Shown here: positions 12,116 through 18,704 of the stretch, piece after piece | Layout: every line of letters begins with the position of its first letter | Position numbering within the stretch: the stretch's first letter is position 1 | Origin: a virus | DNA length: 22,839 nt | Virus record (IMG/VR): IMGVR_UViG_3300006737_000235 | Location: 1-22,839 of that record | Reading direction: 5' to 3' (one strand) | Made by a program: the position numbers and the translations under genes | Notes under the pieces: model-generated | What the model was told of the DNA's origin: nothing | The model's input: the letters and a program-made list of their open reading frames with translations, nothing else | Databases searched by the model: none

Positions 12116-12170
12116 TTTTTAGCCTTTCCTTAATTTATGCGCGAATCACTATGCACGCGGTTACACGCTC

Positions 12171-12199
12171 ATTTTAACGATATCAAGCGATATTAACAA
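12171..12199 (-). promoter_or_regulatory. Candidate promoter for the central minus cluster
   Basis: On the minus strand, -35 TTGTTA (12199-12194, 4/6) is separated by 17 bases from -10 TAAAAT (12176-12171, 5/6). It points at the gene starting at 12115. The spacer and -35 overlap the first two iterons (12179-12198), so a protein binding these would block or alter the promoter. Confidence 0.5.
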
Positions 12200-12240
12200 G
12201 TATTTATATAATATTGAGTAAATATTAGGTGATATTAAGT
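12179..12240. repeat. Five helically phased iterons (GATATTAAG-type)
   Basis: Near-repeats start at 12179 (GATATCAAGC), 12189 (GATATTAACA), 12210 (AATATTGAGT), 12221 (AATATTAGGT) and 12231 (GATATTAAGT). The steps are 10, 21, 11 and 10 bases, i.e. whole helical turns, so all copies face the same side of the DNA. This suits cooperative binding of a replication initiator or repressor, or intrinsic bending. Confidence 0.65.
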
Positions 12241-12631
12241 AATTGTTCACTGAGTAGGGGAAAGGCTTTTTTGTGACCTAAACTATACCAAAGTAAACAA
12301 GGCCTATCAGCGAGCCTTATATTGGCTCTCAGCGATTTTTGACCAATTTTTGACGTTCGGTATACAATTGTTCGCGATTGTTTGGATTATGCCAAAAATT
12401 GACCGAACAGATACAAAAGCACAAGGTTGGGCGCGGGCGCGCGCAAATAATACAATGCGATACAAATCGCAAGCTAATGTTTTACAATGTTCAAATTAAG
12501 TACAAATCAAAACAATGGTTCAACTTTGTTTTGCAATGTTTAAATATTGTTTAACTCAATACCGAACCCCATTTAAGTTTTGCATTGTACTATTTCTGGC
12601 TAATGTTGAACAATGGCGAACAATTGTATAC
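12241..12631. repeat. ATTGTTC-type repeat family
   Basis: Variants of ATTGTTC(A/G) or AATGTTCAA recur on both strands: 12241-12250, 12366-12375, 12376-12385, 12486-12495, 12512-12525, 12533-12545, 12544-12556, and inverted at 12603-12613 and 12616-12625. Two of them are exactly 10 bases apart. The density is well above what neighbouring sequence shows by eye. They may be binding sites of a phage replication or regulatory protein. Confidence 0.5.
12360..12631. repeat. 23-bp inverted repeat pair (12360-12382 / 12609-12631)
   Basis: The arm GTATACAATTGTTCGC (12360-12375) is repeated exactly in inverted orientation at 12616-12631. The match extends to 23 bases with one mismatch. The arms are 226 bases apart, and each contains ATTGTTC-family sites. 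They bracket most of that repeat family, so they may delimit the functional core of the origin or operator. Confidence 0.75.
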
Positions 12632-12652
12632 AAATGAGATCTATTTTTTTAG

Positions 12653-12795
12653 CCCCCCCCCTTAAAGTATTTGCAGCTACCTATGCTATAACTACATTCC
12701 CATACAGTAAAATCTGTGCTATAAATTTTTTGGGTGTTGTTTAATAAAATTTTACCTCCCTGATTTTTATTATTTTCTCTCGCAACACCCCCCCC
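12653..12795. other. Two long C-tracts (C9 at 12653-12661, C8 at 12788-12795)
   Basis: In an AT-rich region, runs of nine and eight C (G on the minus strand) stand out. The second is followed by TTTTACCCC. They lie about 220-350 bases before the small terminase gene. They could be slippage-prone sequencing positions, a packaging or nicking signal, or G-rich structures on the minus strand; nothing in the sequence decides. Confidence 0.4.
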
Positions 12796-12861
12796 TTTTA
12801 CCCCTACTAGGAATTTAGGAATTGCTAGGAAAATCAAAATCCTAATTATTTTGCAGATATT

Positions 12862-12889
12862 TTGCTAATATTTTAATATTTTCTATATT
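12862..12889 (+). promoter_or_regulatory. Candidate promoter for the terminase operon
   Basis: -35 TTGCTA (12862-12867, 4/6), 16-base spacer, -10 TATATT (12884-12889, 5/6), reading towards the small terminase at 13010. It lies within a block of repeated ATATTTT units (about 12857-12893), where chance matches are frequent, so confidence is low. The 45-bp palindromic repeat would be in its 5' leader. Confidence 0.3.
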
Positions 12890-12929
12890 TTAAAGGGCTT
12901 AAAACTAATAAGACATACCTATACTTAAG

Positions 12930-12974
12930 ATTATTTATTTATTAAAATGCCTATAGGCATTAATAATTAATAAT
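12930..12974 (+). repeat. 45-bp direct repeat, copy 2, with 14-bp palindrome
   Basis: Identical over 45 bases to 7655-7699, with the palindrome ATGCCTATAGGCAT at 12947-12960. It lies 35 bases before the small terminase start. After it a short ATGTTGAACAT dyad (near 12981-12991) stands just before the ribosome site. Both copies precede plus-strand operons and both point the same way. Confidence 0.85.
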
Positions 12975-13009
12975 TGTAGTATGTTGAACATAACTTTTGC
13001 GGAAAGAGT

Positions 13010-13498
13010 ATGGCTGGTAAACCAAAATTAAAAAAAGCTTTATCTGAACTTGATAAAAGAGGTGGCGTTGAGGCTTTGCAGAGAGAATTGTTATCTGGCA
13101 AAACAATTCCTATGATTGCTAAAGAGCTAGATTTAGATCGCGGTTACTTTAGGCGTAACTTGATGAAGGACGAAAAGTATGGCAACGCTATACGAGAGAT
13201 AGAGCATTTAGTGGCTGATGCTCATGCTGATGCTGCGTTCGAAGCTCTTAACGATATTAAAGATAGGCGAGACACTGAGGTTAAAGAGGCCTTAAACGGT
13301 GATCGTGACGTTGCTGAGGGTAATGTTAATCAGGTTGATATTGGTATTGCTAAAGGTTTAGCGCAGCAGCATAATTTTATAGCTTCATCTTTAAACAAAA
13401 ATAGGTATGGTACAGGCAGTCAGCAAAACATCCAGATTAACATTGGTGATTTGCATTTAGATGCGCTGCGTAAGATGAAGGTTATTGACCATGAATGA
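13010..13498 (+). CDS. terS: Terminase small subunit (putative)
   Basis: 162 residues; ATG 13010 follows GGAAAGAG. The N-terminal half has a helix-turn-helix-like segment (SGKTIPMIAKELDLDRGYFRRNLMKD), suited to recognising the packaging site. The middle is a long charged helix, and the C-terminal part (QQHNFIASSLNKNRYG, then QNIQINIGDLHLDALR) matches the usual end of phage small terminases. It overlaps the large terminase by 8 bases, the standard pairing. It should bind the pac or cos site and load the large subunit. The family call is by pattern and position. Confidence 0.8.
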   Translation: MAGKPKLKKALSELDKRGGVEALQRELLSGKTIPMIAKELDLDRGYFRRNLMKDEKYGNAIREIEHLVADAHADAAFEALNDIKDRRDTEVKEALNGDRDVAEGNVNQVDIGIAKGLAQQHNFIASSLNKNRYGTGSQQNIQINIGDLHLDALRKMKVIDHE

Positions 13499-14897
13499 CT
13501 TATCTCAGAATACGATGATTGAGTTTACCCAGCGCTATGCTAAAAATCCAACATTGTTTGTGAGAGAGGTGCTTGGGTTAGAGCCGTTAGATTATCAGGC
13601 TGAGTTTTTGCAGGCTATTGCTGATGGAGAAAGAAAAATTTCAATTCGCTCTGGACATGGAACTGGTAAGAGCGCGGCTGCGTCATGGGCTATGCTTTGG
13701 TATTTCTTAATGCATTATCCGAATAAGGTTGTGGTGACTGCCCCTACTTCTAGCCAGTTGTTTGATGCTTTGTTTGCTGAAATGAAGCGTTGGATTAATG
13801 AGTTGCCGCCTGCGTTTCACGATGTGTTGAATGTAAAGTCTGATCGTGTTGAGCATACTTCTGCGCCTAGTGAGATGTTTATTTCGGCTAGAACCTCAAG
13901 AGCAGAAACGCCAGAAGCGCTTGCTGGGGTACACTCAGAACACGTTATGTTAGTTGTAGACGAGGCATCTGGTGTGCCTGAGCAAGTATTTGAAGCTGCT
14001 GCTGGTTCTATGTCTGGTCATAATGCGACTACGATTATGTTAAGTAACCCTACTAGATCTAGTGGTACATTTTTTGAGAGCCAGAATAGGCTTGCTGATA
14101 GCTGGTGGACTAGGCGTTGGTCATGCATTGAAAGCCCTTTGGTAAGTGATGAATTTATTGAAGAAATGAAGTTGCGCTATGGTGAAGACAGTAATGCCTT
14201 TAGAATCAGAGTGTTAGGTGAATTTCCACAGGCTGACGATGATACAATCATACCTTATCACTTAGTTGAAAACGCAATACATCGTGATGTTGAGGGTGAT
14301 GAGGACTTGCCTAGTGTGTGGGGTTTGGACGTTAGTAGGTTTGGCAATGACAAAACTGCGTTGTGCAAGCGTCAGGGTTCTATTGTGACTGAATTGAGGT
14401 CTTGGTCTGGTTTAGATTTGATGCAGACTGTTGGCCGTGTTGTTGCAGAATATGAAGGTTTACAGCCATCCAGACGGCCTAGAGAGATACTTGTGGATAG
14501 TATTGGGCTTGGTTCTGGTGTTGTTGATAGGTTAAGAGAACTAGAGTTGCCTGTTCGTGGTGTTAATGTTGCAGAAGCGCCTAGTATGGGTGCTACATAT
14601 TTAAATTTGCGTAGTGAGTTATGGTTTAAGACTAAGGGTTGGTTTGAGGATCGTGCTTGTAAGTTGCCGAAAGACGATCAGTTATTAGCGGAATTGACAG
14701 GTATTAGATATAGCTTTACGTCTAGTGGTAAGATGAAAGCTGAAAGTAAGGATGAGATGCGTAAGCGTGGATTAGCGTCACCTGACTTGGCTGATGCGCT
14801 TTGTTTAACGATGGCTAGTGATGCTGCAACTGCATTATCTGGAGCATTTACTAGCTGGCGAGGCGACATAAAACGTAATTTGCGTGGCATTGCATAA
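13491..14897 (+). CDS. terL: Terminase large subunit (ATPase and nuclease)
   Basis: 468 residues from ATG 13491, preferred because AAGG lies about 9 bases upstream; a TTG at 13485 is too close to it. ATPase domain: Walker A SGHGTGKS (54-61), Walker B VMLVVDEA with acidic pair 157-158, then a coupling-like LSNPTR motif near 185-189. Nuclease domain (RNase H-like): Asp280 in GLDVSRFGNDK, Asp336 in LVDSIG and Asp432/435 in SPDLADAL, i.e. the metal-binding triad. It translocates DNA into the empty procapsid and cuts the concatemer. All key residues are present, so it should be active. Confidence 0.95.
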   Translation: MNDLSQNTMIEFTQRYAKNPTLFVREVLGLEPLDYQAEFLQAIADGERKISIRSGHGTGKSAAASWAMLWYFLMHYPNKVVVTAPTSSQLFDALFAEMKRWINELPPAFHDVLNVKSDRVEHTSAPSEMFISARTSRAETPEALAGVHSEHVMLVVDEASGVPEQVFEAAAGSMSGHNATTIMLSNPTRSSGTFFESQNRLADSWWTRRWSCIESPLVSDEFIEEMKLRYGEDSNAFRIRVLGEFPQADDDTIIPYHLVENAIHRDVEGDEDLPSVWGLDVSRFGNDKTALCKRQGSIVTELRSWSGLDLMQTVGRVVAEYEGLQPSRRPREILVDSIGLGSGVVDRLRELELPVRGVNVAEAPSMGATYLNLRSELWFKTKGWFEDRACKLPKDDQLLAELTGIRYSFTSSGKMKAESKDEMRKRGLASPDLADALCLTMASDAATALSGAFTSWRGDIKRNLRGIA

Positions 14898-14932
14898 TGT
14901 GGTATGTGTTTAAAAAAATAAAGGAGATGATT

Positions 14933-15031
14933 ATGCCGAGTGGTAAGGGTACTTATGGTTCTACAATGGGTAGACCTCCTAAAAAAACGACTAAGAAAAA
15001 GAAAAAAGCTAAAAAAGCTAAGAAAAAATAA
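14933..15031 (+). CDS. Tiny Lys-rich protein, 32 residues
   Basis: From ATG 14933, preceded by AAAGGAGAT, a very strong ribosome site, to TAA at 15029-15031. The sequence opens MPSGKGTYGSTMGRPPKK and ends in an almost pure Lys/Ala tail. It overlaps the next start by one base (TAATG), as do the two genes after it. Its AT-hook-like GRPPKK segment suggests contact with DNA. Peptides of this kind are found near the terminase in marine phages as I recall them, without known role. It may be a DNA-condensing or packaged virion peptide. Confidence 0.65.
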   Translation: MPSGKGTYGSTMGRPPKKTTKKKKKAKKAKKK

Positions 15032-15207
15032 TGTCTTTATATAGAAACATTGCTAAAAAGAGAGCCAGAATTAAGGCTGGTTCTGGTGAGAAAATGCGTA
15101 AGAAAAACGCAAAAGGCGCACCTTCTGATAAAGACTTTAAAGATGCAGCAAAGACAGCTAAGAAGCGTCCTAAGAAGAAAAAATCTAAAAAGAAGGGTAA
15201 GAAGTAA
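15031..15207 (+). CDS. Small Lys-rich protein, 58 residues
   Basis: From ATG 15031 (TAATG overlap with the previous gene) to TAA 15205-15207 (TAATG overlap with the next). It begins MSLYRNIAKKRARIKAGSGEKMRKK and ends with a Lys/Gly run. About 40% of residues are Lys or Arg. The central KGAPSDKDFKDAAKTAKK stretch is a pattern I recognise from small marine-phage proteins of unknown function. It probably binds DNA or an acidic capsid surface. Translation is coupled to its neighbours. Confidence 0.68.
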   Translation: MSLYRNIAKKRARIKAGSGEKMRKKNAKGAPSDKDFKDAAKTAKKRPKKKKSKKKGKK

Positions 15208-16103
15208 TGGCTAATGAAGAACATATGCAGCGAGTTGAGGCTCATTACAGGGCTTTAGGTATGGAAAATCCTCACGCTGGTCATTTTGCGTCTATGCGTG
15301 GACGTTCAGGCGGTGGCGGTGGAGCTTCAGATACAGCAAGGTCTGGCGGTCTTGGTTCTGGAAAAGGTGGAGCTAGATACGAAAGAACTTCAGCAGAAGA
15401 CCGTAAAAAAGCCAACAATGATGGTAGATTTGGCTATTTTGATGAAACAAACAAGCGTTATGTTCCTGCTCTATTTGATGCTATAGATGGCGGTGGTAGA
15501 GATACTAGGGGCGATGAATTTTCTGGTGGACCGTTAAGCGGAATATTAAATGATCTTGGCATAAATCCATACGGATCTCAGCGTGATCGTATGTTTGTTA
15601 GCCCAAATACTTCTCCTATTGTACAGGCGGTAGCGAGGCCTAGGGCTAGACCATTTGATGCTGCAATGGCAAATCAGGAAGCTAGCTTTACTCAGCCCAA
15701 CACTACACCTATGAATGCTCAGGAAATGAGCTTTACTCAGCCAAGTAGTACACCTCAAAACTTGCAGGAGATTAGCTTTACTCAGCCTAATCCTACACCG
15801 ATGACTGCTCAGGAAATGAGTTTTAGACAGCCTAACACTACACCTATGAATGCTCAGGAAATGAGTTTTAGACAGCCTGTCTCTAATCCTTTTATGGGTC
15901 CAACATATGATATGCCTGCTGATCCAAGAGCGCAAATGGGCGGTGGAAATGCTTTACCGTCATCTGGAGAAGAAGCTGATTTCGCAGCATTTTCAGAAAG
16001 TATGCAAAAAAACTTAGGCACAACATTGCCAAAAGAAGCCTTACTAAATATGTACTTTAACTACAAATCGCAGTTAGCGGAAATGAAATCCGCTCAACAG
16101 TAA
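15207..16103 (+). CDS. Unidentified protein with five 15-residue repeats
   Basis: 298 residues. The N-terminus is a short helix (MQRVEAHYRALGM) followed by a Gly/Ser-rich linker; residues ~60-100 are charged with RFGYFDETNKRYVPALFDAI. Residues 156-230 consist of five 15-residue units of the type AQEMSFTQPNTTPMN, Gln/Ser/Thr/Pro-rich and presumably extended. A helical C-terminus (EADFAAFSESMQKNL... LLNMYFNYKSQLAEM) may mediate assembly. It lies between terminase and adaptor, where a portal or scaffold would be expected, but shows neither signature. It may be a virion or scaffold-type protein. Function unknown. Confidence 0.7.
   Translation: MANEEHMQRVEAHYRALGMENPHAGHFASMRGRSGGGGGASDTARSGGLGSGKGGARYERTSAEDRKKANNDGRFGYFDETNKRYVPALFDAIDGGGRDTRGDEFSGGPLSGILNDLGINPYGSQRDRMFVSPNTSPIVQAVARPRARPFDAAMANQEASFTQPNTTPMNAQEMSFTQPSSTPQNLQEISFTQPNPTPMTAQEMSFRQPNTTPMNAQEMSFRQPVSNPFMGPTYDMPADPRAQMGGGNALPSSGEEADFAAFSESMQKNLGTTLPKEALLNMYFNYKSQLAEMKSAQQ
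15672..15896 (+). repeat. Tandem repeat, five units of 45 bases
   Basis: In-frame units at 15672, 15717, 15762, 15807 and 15852 encode the 15-residue repeat. Units 2 and 4 are nearly identical; the last is partly degenerate (ending PVSNPFM). Such repeats can expand or contract by slippage without a frame change, so copy number may differ between relatives. Confidence 0.85.
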
Positions 16104-16369
16104 TGCCAAGAAAGCGAGAAAAAGCCATACCTAAAACGACCAAAGGCAAAGGTCGTAATTACCGTTCGGCAAAAGAAGGTGCTGGCATGACCGCAAAAGG
16201 TGTTGCCGCACATAGAAGAAAAAACCCAAAGTCGAAACTAAAAACGGCTGTAACAAAAAAGAAAAATTTAACTGCAAAAGAGAAGGCTCGTAAGAAGTCT
16301 TTTTGCGCTAGGTCTAGAGGCTGGACAGGTGAACGTGGCAAAGCTGCTCGTAGAAGATGGAATTGTTAG
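16103..16369 (+). CDS. DUF6321-like small basic protein
   Basis: 88 residues, starting by TAATG overlap with the repeat-protein gene and ending immediately before the adaptor start. The C-terminal motif KKSFCARSRGWTGERGKAARRRWNC, with the preceding KGVAAHRRKNPKSKLKTAV, is a conserved pattern of short phage proteins that I recall as DUF6321. It is extremely basic with two cysteines, likely a nucleic-acid-binding or head-associated protein. It is the third Lys/Arg-rich small gene in the 14.9-16.4 kb stretch. Confidence 0.75.
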   Translation: MPRKREKAIPKTTKGKGRNYRSAKEGAGMTAKGVAAHRRKNPKSKLKTAVTKKKNLTAKEKARKKSFCARSRGWTGERGKAARRRWNC

Positions 16370-16990
16370 ATGGCGTTATCAACTTATGACGAACTAAAAG
16401 CTAGTGTTGCTGATTTTTTAAATCGCAGTGACTTAACGTCAGTTATACCTGATTTTATTAAAATGGCTGAAACTGATATGAACCGTAAGGTTAGGCATTG
16501 GCGTATGGAAAATAGGGCGTCAGCAACAATAAACGCTCAGTATAATGCCCTGCCTACTGATTTTTTAGAACCAATTAGGGCGCATATTGAGACAGGCGAT
16601 TACAAGCCAATAGAGCTTGTTTCGCAGTTTGAAATGCAACAAAGGCGCAAGAATAACTTAGACACATCTGGTAAGCCTAGTTTTTATTCTATTACGCAGG
16701 GAGAAATGGAGATATACCCAACGCCAGATGGTAGTTATGGTATAGAGCTAAACTATTATGCAAAGATACCGTCCTTGAGCGCATCCACAACCACAAATGA
16801 AATATTAACTAATTTTCCTGACGCTTATTTATATGGTTCATTAATTCATGCAGCGCCTTATTTACAGGAAGATAAACGCACAACGACATGGGCTGCGTTG
16901 TATCAAGCATCAATTGATGGTATAAATTCTGAAAGTAACCAAGCTAAATTTGGTGGTACTGGTAGAAGAATGAGGGTGAGGGCGTATTAA
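16370..16990 (+). CDS. Head-tail adaptor protein, SU10-adaptor-like
   Basis: 206 residues. The N-terminal motif YDELKASVADFLNRSDL...IPDFIKMAETDMNRKVRHWRM, and the following ALPTDFLEPIRAHI and YSITQGEMEIYPTPDG segments, are typical of the phage adaptor family first described structurally in phage SU10. Such proteins form the ring below the portal and join the short tail. The family presence is the main reason to infer a podovirus-like virion. The TAATG overlap with the fibre gene links it to the tail operon. The portal itself is not in this window. Confidence 0.85.
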   Translation: MALSTYDELKASVADFLNRSDLTSVIPDFIKMAETDMNRKVRHWRMENRASATINAQYNALPTDFLEPIRAHIETGDYKPIELVSQFEMQQRRKNNLDTSGKPSFYSITQGEMEIYPTPDGSYGIELNYYAKIPSLSASTTTNEILTNFPDAYLYGSLIHAAPYLQEDKRTTTWAALYQASIDGINSESNQAKFGGTGRRMRVRAY

Positions 16991-17910
16991 TGACTACTAT
17001 TGTTAAACGTGCAACTAAAGGCGCTCCGCTTACACACGATGAAGTTGACGCTAACTTTGATAACTTAAATAATGATAAAATAGGTGCAACTGGCGGCACA
17101 GTAAATGATGATGCTATCGTTAACTTTGGTAATAGCACAGACTTACAGATTTATCATACAACTACTGGTAATGATGGTTACATTCAAAACAATACTGGTG
17201 AGTTATACATTCGTGGCGATAATATTACGTTAGGTGCAGTAGACGCAACAAGCCCAACATTTATTACAATGGATGAAAATGGCGCTGTTGAGTTATTTTT
17301 TAACAATAGTAAGAAGTTAGCGACTACTACTGATGGCATTGATGTCTTTGGTAAAGTAAACGCTACTGATACCTTGGCTATTCAGGGTGATTTAATTGCC
17401 CAAGGTAATCTAGAGGCGGCAGGCATTAGCGTGACAGAAGGTGTTACTGCGGCTGGAACATCTGCATTTGGAAATATACAAGCTAGTGGTTTTATAAGTG
17501 CTACTGGAAATATTATTACGCAAGGTGAATTAGCTACTGAAGGTGGCCTTACATCTGATGGCGATGTTCAAATTAATGCAAATGCTGTAGCGACAGGAAG
17601 TGTTACGGCAACAAGTTTTATTGGTGGCAACATATCAGCTACCACAGTGACAACAACAGGCGATATTACGTCTGGAAGTAATGTTATTGCTACTGGAAGC
17701 GTGACTTCTGATAGCATAGCAGCAAATGGTTCCATCTCTGGTGGGGCTATCAGTTCAACAGGTGCGATAACGTCAGGTGGCGGTATTAATTCTGTTGGCG
17801 ATGTAACTGTAACTGGCGCACTTAGTGTGACAGATGCAGAAACAACTAGGTCAAACCTCGATGTCGATAGGGCAGGCGAGGCATTGGCATTCAGTATAGC
17901 CTTAGGTTGA
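16990..17910 (+). CDS. Tail-fibre-like protein with beta-repeat body
   Basis: 306 residues. The N-terminal LTHDEVDANFDNLN motif is shared by many phage tail-fibre proteins near the attachment site. From residue ~90 the protein is a long series of Gly/Thr/Ser/Ala repeats (ITSGSNVIATGSVTSDSIAANGSISGG and similar), which looks like a trimeric beta-helix or triple-stranded fibre. The C-terminus ends ALAFSIALG without a recognisable receptor-binding or chaperone domain. It is probably a virion fibre or an adsorption-apparatus scaffold. An AAGGAG ribosome site for the next gene follows its stop. Confidence 0.75.
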   Translation: MTTIVKRATKGAPLTHDEVDANFDNLNNDKIGATGGTVNDDAIVNFGNSTDLQIYHTTTGNDGYIQNNTGELYIRGDNITLGAVDATSPTFITMDENGAVELFFNNSKKLATTTDGIDVFGKVNATDTLAIQGDLIAQGNLEAAGISVTEGVTAAGTSAFGNIQASGFISATGNIITQGELATEGGLTSDGDVQINANAVATGSVTATSFIGGNISATTVTTTGDITSGSNVIATGSVTSDSIAANGSISGGAISSTGAITSGGGINSVGDVTVTGALSVTDAETTRSNLDVDRAGEALAFSIALG

Positions 17911-17928
17911 TTAGAAAAGGAGAAAATC

Positions 17929-18378
17929 ATGGCTGACGCAGCGAAAGCTACAATGGAAGTAACAGTCCTTCCTGATGAGATTGCAAAAACATTCTCAGCG
18001 ACAATGACTGTCACACCTGAAGATGCAAACGATAAGTGGTACTACAAACTATCTTCAGTAAACAACACAAGTTCTGACCTTATTGCAGGGTCTTTTGTGG
18101 ACTACACAGCAGTAGACAGTTCTACAGCGCCAGCGGCTGTAGCCGCCACAGATAAAGTTAAGTTTCTTTACATTAAGAATGTGGACGGAAACGGTGGCTC
18201 TATCCATGTTTGTTTTGACGCAGGAACGGCAACTGCAACTTTGGGTGACGCTGTTACAATAGGGCCAAACGAGGCTTTTGCGGCACGTTTACCAAATGCA
18301 ACGGTTGCAGAAATTCACGCAATTTCATCAGCTTCAACTGTTGAGTGTGTTGTTTGCGCTTTGCTTGACGACATTTAG
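17929..18378 (+). CDS. Probable virion protein, beta-rich, 149 residues
   Basis: The start has a strong AAAAGGAG upstream. The protein is beta-rich and Thr/Ala/Val-rich (MEVTVLPDEIAKTFSATMTVTPEDANDKWYYKL..., VKFLYIKNVDGNGGSIHVCF) with a jelly-roll-like look and three cysteines. It resembles small structural proteins between fibre genes in marine phages. It lies alone with 17-18-base gaps on both sides, so its expression may be high. Head-fibre, decoration or tail role cannot be told. Confidence 0.65.
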   Translation: MADAAKATMEVTVLPDEIAKTFSATMTVTPEDANDKWYYKLSSVNNTSSDLIAGSFVDYTAVDSSTAPAAVAATDKVKFLYIKNVDGNGGSIHVCFDAGTATATLGDAVTIGPNEAFAARLPNATVAEIHAISSASTVECVVCALLDDI

Positions 18379-18395
18379 GTAAGAGGTAAGCACAT

Positions 18396-18704
18396 ATGGC
18401 TAATACGTTTAAAAACTACACAGCGGCTTCAGTCGGTCAGTCTGAGGAAACTGTATATCAAGTGCCGCAAGGTACAACGTCAGTGGTTATTGGATGTAAT
18501 TTAGCCAATGTGCATACCGCTCAAGTAAAAATATCTGTCAAGGCCGCATACGTTCATTTGGTTAAAGATGTACCTTTGCCAAGTGGCGCGGCCTTGTCAG
18601 TTCTTGATGGAAAAGTTATTCTACAAGAAGGAAATACGGTCACGATAGAAAGTGATACAGACAAATCGGTTGACGTTATATTGAGTGTTCTGGAGCAAAC
18701 ATGA
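18396..18704 (+). CDS. Small beta-rich virion-type protein
   Basis: 102 residues, starting MANTFKNYTAASVGQSEETVYQVPQGTTSVVIGCNL. The pattern 'MANTFKN...VY..P.GTTSVVIG..LAN' and the ending 'VDVILSVLE' are familiar from small marine-phage proteins in the tail region, which are thought to be structural. It is a likely single beta-sandwich with no long helix. It overlaps the next gene by 4 bases (ATGA). Confidence 0.7.
   Translation: MANTFKNYTAASVGQSEETVYQVPQGTTSVVIGCNLANVHTAQVKISVKAAYVHLVKDVPLPSGAALSVLDGKVILQEGNTVTIESDTDKSVDVILSVLEQT

Larger units (their letters stand above)
12116..13009. other. Gene-free divergent control region, candidate replication origin
   Basis: About 890 bases between divergent gene clusters without a convincing gene. 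It holds, from left to right: a minus promoter candidate, five helically phased iterons, a second family of ATTGTTC-like repeats, a 23-bp inverted repeat, two C-tracts, an ATATTTT-rich block, a plus promoter candidate and the second 45-bp palindromic repeat. A stem GAGCC/GGCTC with a 7-base loop lies near 12312-12328. This mixture suits an origin or master control region, but no DnaA box was recognised. Confidence 0.55.

Noticed and set aside
11917-12177. Plus-strand open frame opposite the gene at 11825-12115
   Set aside because: Mostly antisense to a gene with a perfect leader; no ribosome site.
12649-12837. Minus-strand 62-codon open frame over the C-tracts
   Set aside because: It reads through both G-runs, has no ribosome site and low-complexity content, and lies in the repeat-rich control region.
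12120-13009. CRISPR array
   Set aside because: The repeats are short, irregular in spacing and lack uniform spacers.
15546-15935. Minus-strand open frame with repeated LSKTHFLS segments
   Set aside because: The repetition is the antisense of the 45-bp coding repeats of the plus-strand gene; no ribosome site and no room for a separate gene.
17568-18014. Minus-strand 148-codon open frame opposite the fibre gene
   Set aside because: It is antisense to the repetitive Thr/Ala-rich fibre gene, and its own composition is the mirror of that.
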